Notes under the pieces: generated by a model
Database searches by the model: none
What the model saw: the letters and a program-made list of their open reading frames with translations, nothing else
Told to the model about the DNA's origin: nothing
Source of the DNA: a virus
IMG/VR virus record: IMGVR_UViG_3300044695_001263
Location: 1-29,943 of that record
DNA length: 29,943 bases
Strand: one strand, 5' to 3'
Shown: one piece after another, positions 28,033 through 29,943 of the stretch
Numbering within the stretch: the first letter of the stretch is position 1
Layout: every line of letters starts with the position of its first letter
Made by a program: the position numbers and the translations under genes

Positions 28033-29518
28033 TGATTGTGTCGTTGTTACCTATCCTTACTTGAATAGATTGCTTGATTAGATTCTTATTTCGTTGCTGA
28101 TAGACTTCAAAGTTGTTAGTCAAAACATTACAGCTGACATACTCAGTTGACTCAGGCACGTGAATTATACAGCCAGCCTCATCGAATAGTACAGCACCAT
28201 CTTCTGTGATGCGATAGAGTACATTCTTGATGTAAGTCTGTGGTGATGTCAGCAACTGCTGAAAGTATACACCCTCCTCCTCTGTCATAAAGTTGGTTGA
28301 TAAGTCAAATGTCTTAGTGACCTCAGTGTTTATGTTAACTGTACCTTGTTCATAACTTTTATATCCCCACTGACCATCAACAACTGCACCAGGTACATCT
28401 TGATTGTAAGTCTGTCTATTGATGTTGCCTCTCTCATAGCTCTTAAGCTGAAATGCAAAGCTACTCCATGAGCCTAATCTATCTAAGAACACAATGTGAC
28501 TTTCAGAGATTAACATTCGTCTGTCTATGTTTACCTTGTACTTGATTGATTTTTGTGTTGGTGTAAGTCCATCAACATACCAAACTTCATAGCTCTTAGT
28601 GTCATTCTTTACCAATGGAGCTGTGCCACTAATCAATGTAAGTGAACCATAGTTATTAGGACCAACTGCCACACCTTTGATAGTCTCAGTACCAGCTACC
28701 ACCTTAGAGAATAAATCTCCATTGTCATTTTGAAAGTATACCTTGCCAGCTGGTGCAACACCAAAGCCACGCATGTTTAACCATAAATCTTGACCAGGTG
28801 TTGAGCTAAATTCTTGAGGCTGGTCTGTTAACCATTCCTTAGTAGTACCGTCAAGCTCATAGTCAGTCTCATCCCAGTAAGGGAACTCAAGCCATGAATA
28901 TACACCATTGAAGACAAATTTGTCAAGTGTTGACTCTATGTCTAAGTCTATAGTCTTTCTTTTATCAGCATACTCAACAACTCCATTGATAGTAGCATCT
29001 GTTACTCCTGACCATAGAGCATTGATTGTGAAGTTAGTGGTGCCAGTTATAGCTATCACAGTATGAAGTCCCTCAACACCAGGATTGGCTACTCCACCAT
29101 CAGCTTGAGTGATATTCACCTGGTCACCTACTTGGAATGGATGAGTAGCTGTGATGCGTACATTACCACCATTATCTGTAAGTGATGCTGTGTAGCTCAT
29201 GTCAAAGATATACTCCTCACCAAACTTAACATCATAGCCAAAGTAACTATTGGATGCATCATAGAAAGTAGTGATTGAAGGATTGAAGTCAAAGCTCACT
29301 GAGTTGCTCAGTAGCTTAGATAAATCTTGCTCACCATAGCCAGTGCCAAATGTAGGTAGTGCTTTGTAGTATCCTATCCTTAGATTAGTCACTGAGTCAA
29401 ACACCTCAAATATGTATCTGAAGCCTGACTTATTCTTGTTAGTAGAGTCAATGATAAACTTGCACTCGTTATAAGCTGGAGTGAAGTCCTGAGGCTGTGC
29501 TATGATTGTTTGTGCCAT
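28025..29518 (-). CDS. Tail protein, first gene of the tail unit (497 aa)
   Basis: A beta-rich protein with an N-terminal part like distal-tail or baseplate proteins (MAQTIIAQPQDFTPAYNECK, then FIIDSTNKNKSGFRYIFEVF). Residues about 113-190 form a small inserted beta domain (NVRITATHPFQVGDQVNITQ, then HTVIAITGTTNFTINALWSG) that I have seen as a mobile module in several phage structural proteins. The C-terminal half repeats beta motifs with NYGSLTLISG and YEQGTVNINTEVTKTFDLST. Virion location is likely; exact position in the tail is inferred. Its ATG is part of the late element at 29516..29530. Confidence 0.72.
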   Translation of the reverse strand: MAQTIIAQPQDFTPAYNECKFIIDSTNKNKSGFRYIFEVFDSVTNLRIGYYKALPTFGTGYGEQDLSKLLSNSVSFDFNPSITTFYDASNSYFGYDVKFGEEYIFDMSYTASLTDNGGNVRITATHPFQVGDQVNITQADGGVANPGVEGLHTVIAITGTTNFTINALWSGVTDATINGVVEYADKRKTIDLDIESTLDKFVFNGVYSWLEFPYWDETDYELDGTTKEWLTDQPQEFSSTPGQDLWLNMRGFGVAPAGKVYFQNDNGDLFSKVVAGTETIKGVAVGPNNYGSLTLISGTAPLVKNDTKSYEVWYVDGLTPTQKSIKYKVNIDRRMLISESHIVFLDRLGSWSSFAFQLKSYERGNINRQTYNQDVPGAVVDGQWGYKSYEQGTVNINTEVTKTFDLSTNFMTEEEGVYFQQLLTSPQTYIKNVLYRITEDGAVLFDEAGCIIHVPESTEYVSCNVLTNNFEVYQQRNKNLIKQSIQVRIGNNDTING

Positions 29519-29530
29519 ACCTATATTGTA
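29516..29530 (-). promoter_or_regulatory. Late promoter-like element, copy 1, containing a start codon
   Basis: Minus strand TACAATATAGGTATG, with the ATG at 29518 starting the first tail gene. It lies 17 nt after the terL stop at 29548, so the tail unit is transcribed separately from the packaging genes. Confidence 0.75.
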
Positions 29531-29547
29531 TTTTTATTAGAATTCAA

Positions 29548-29943
29548 TTAGAAGGATAGATAGCTGTCATCTGTGAAGTATTCCTTCTTGATGTATGTTG
29601 CAGCGTATCTAATTGCATCCATAGCATCATCCCAAAGTTTGACTGGCTCATCTGTGATTGTGTCACCTATTTTCTTCCACTTATAATTCTCGTATTCCTT
29701 CTTGATAGCTGGATGGTCTTCACAGAATACACCAAAGGTCTTAATGTTATCTATCCCTTGCTTGACTACCTTGTTAGCATTCTCAATGTAATATCCAGCT
29801 CTGTCTATTTCAGCTATAGTCTCAGGCCTTGAGTAGTCAGCTAGTATGTTGATGGTCTTCTCAATTCCTAACTGGTCCATGCGAGCTATCAAGTCAGTAG
29901 TGGTCAAGTAGCTTTCATAAATAACTGGCTCAATGTAGATGTC
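29548..29943 (-). CDS. terL: Terminase large subunit, C-terminal nuclease part (gene crosses the contig join)
   Basis: This is the end of the gene that starts at 883. In the joined protein of about 383 residues it contributes the second RuvC-like aspartate in ADYSRPETI (D288) and the third in WDDAMDAIRYA (D361), completing the nuclease triad begun by D235. The frame is open to the right edge of the window, in phase with the left-end part. The stop is 17 nt before the late element of the tail unit. Confidence 0.95.
   Translation of the reverse strand, partial: DIYIEPVIYESYLTTTDLIARMDQLGIEKTINILADYSRPETIAEIDRAGYYIENANKVVKQGIDNIKTFGVFCEDHPAIKKEYENYKWKKIGDTITDEPVKLWDDAMDAIRYAATYIKKEYFTDDSYLSF
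29817..29943. repeat. Right copy of terminal overlap (circular contig)
   Basis: Identical to bases 1..127. See the left copy; removing one of them gives a 29,816-bp circle. Confidence 0.95.

Noticed and set aside
1-29943. tRNA genes, integrase, insertion sequences and contractile sheath
   Set aside because: No cloverleaf with conserved arms, no tyrosine or serine recombinase motifs, no transposase and no sheath-like protein were seen on reading. A tRNA search program would settle the first point.

Overview
The window is a complete genome, given as a circular contig, of a small tailed phage of Bacteroidota. Bases 1..127 recur exactly at 29817..29943, so the unique genome is about 29,816 bp and the terminase large subunit gene runs across the join. 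The host group is inferred from four things. The DNA is AT-rich. Genes are packed with ATGA and TAATG overlaps and mostly lack Shine-Dalgarno sequences. Host-type promoters of the TTG-N18/19-TAnnTTTG form are present. Many gene families are typical of Flavobacterium and Bacteroides phages (DUF3127, PrimPol plus DUF3987 helicase, gp3-like TerS, XkdF-like protease, the 'MKQTAV' and 'MKATELRIGNY' small proteins). No integrase, tRNA or CRISPR array was seen, and no contractile sheath, so a siphovirus is inferred. The 854-residue tape measure would give a tail of roughly 130 nm.

Almost everything is on the minus strand, so the order of transcription is from high to low coordinates. 12548..8778 holds small early genes, including an HNH endonuclease, zinc ribbons, membrane micropeptides, three paralogous 'MKQTAV' proteins and a DnaA-domain-IV-like protein. 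8785..8444 is a gene-free control region with ten TTTACA/TGTAAA elements, a poly-T AT-rich stretch, a host-type promoter and a large attenuator-like hairpin; it is the likely replication origin. 8443..2461 holds the PrimPol-helicase, a VRR-NUC nuclease, the ERF annealing protein with a YqaJ-type exonuclease, a DUF3127 protein, an HTH protein and small membrane proteins. 2304..1765 encodes a sigma-70-like factor.

The late genes follow: TerS and TerL (1760..2, continuing at 29943..29548), tail proteins, tape measure and tail fibre (29518..20132), then protease-scaffold, major capsid and probable tail tube protein (18847..16355), then a small structural protein, portal, connector and the lysis genes (16269..12722), ending at a strong terminator. 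Two paralogous genes at 18892..20143 are the only ones on the plus strand; they look like tail assembly chaperones.

The most striking signal is a 14-15 bp element, TACAATATAGGTATG, at the head of five late transcription units. In four of them its last three bases are the start codon itself. Reading TACAAT as a -10 box would place the transcript start on the A of the ATG, giving leaderless late mRNAs. The obvious candidate to recognise it is the phage's own sigma-like protein, whose last codons contain the fifth copy. A second signal is the putative origin, where an iteron array directly abuts, and shares the stop codon of, a gene for a small protein resembling the DNA-binding domain of DnaA.
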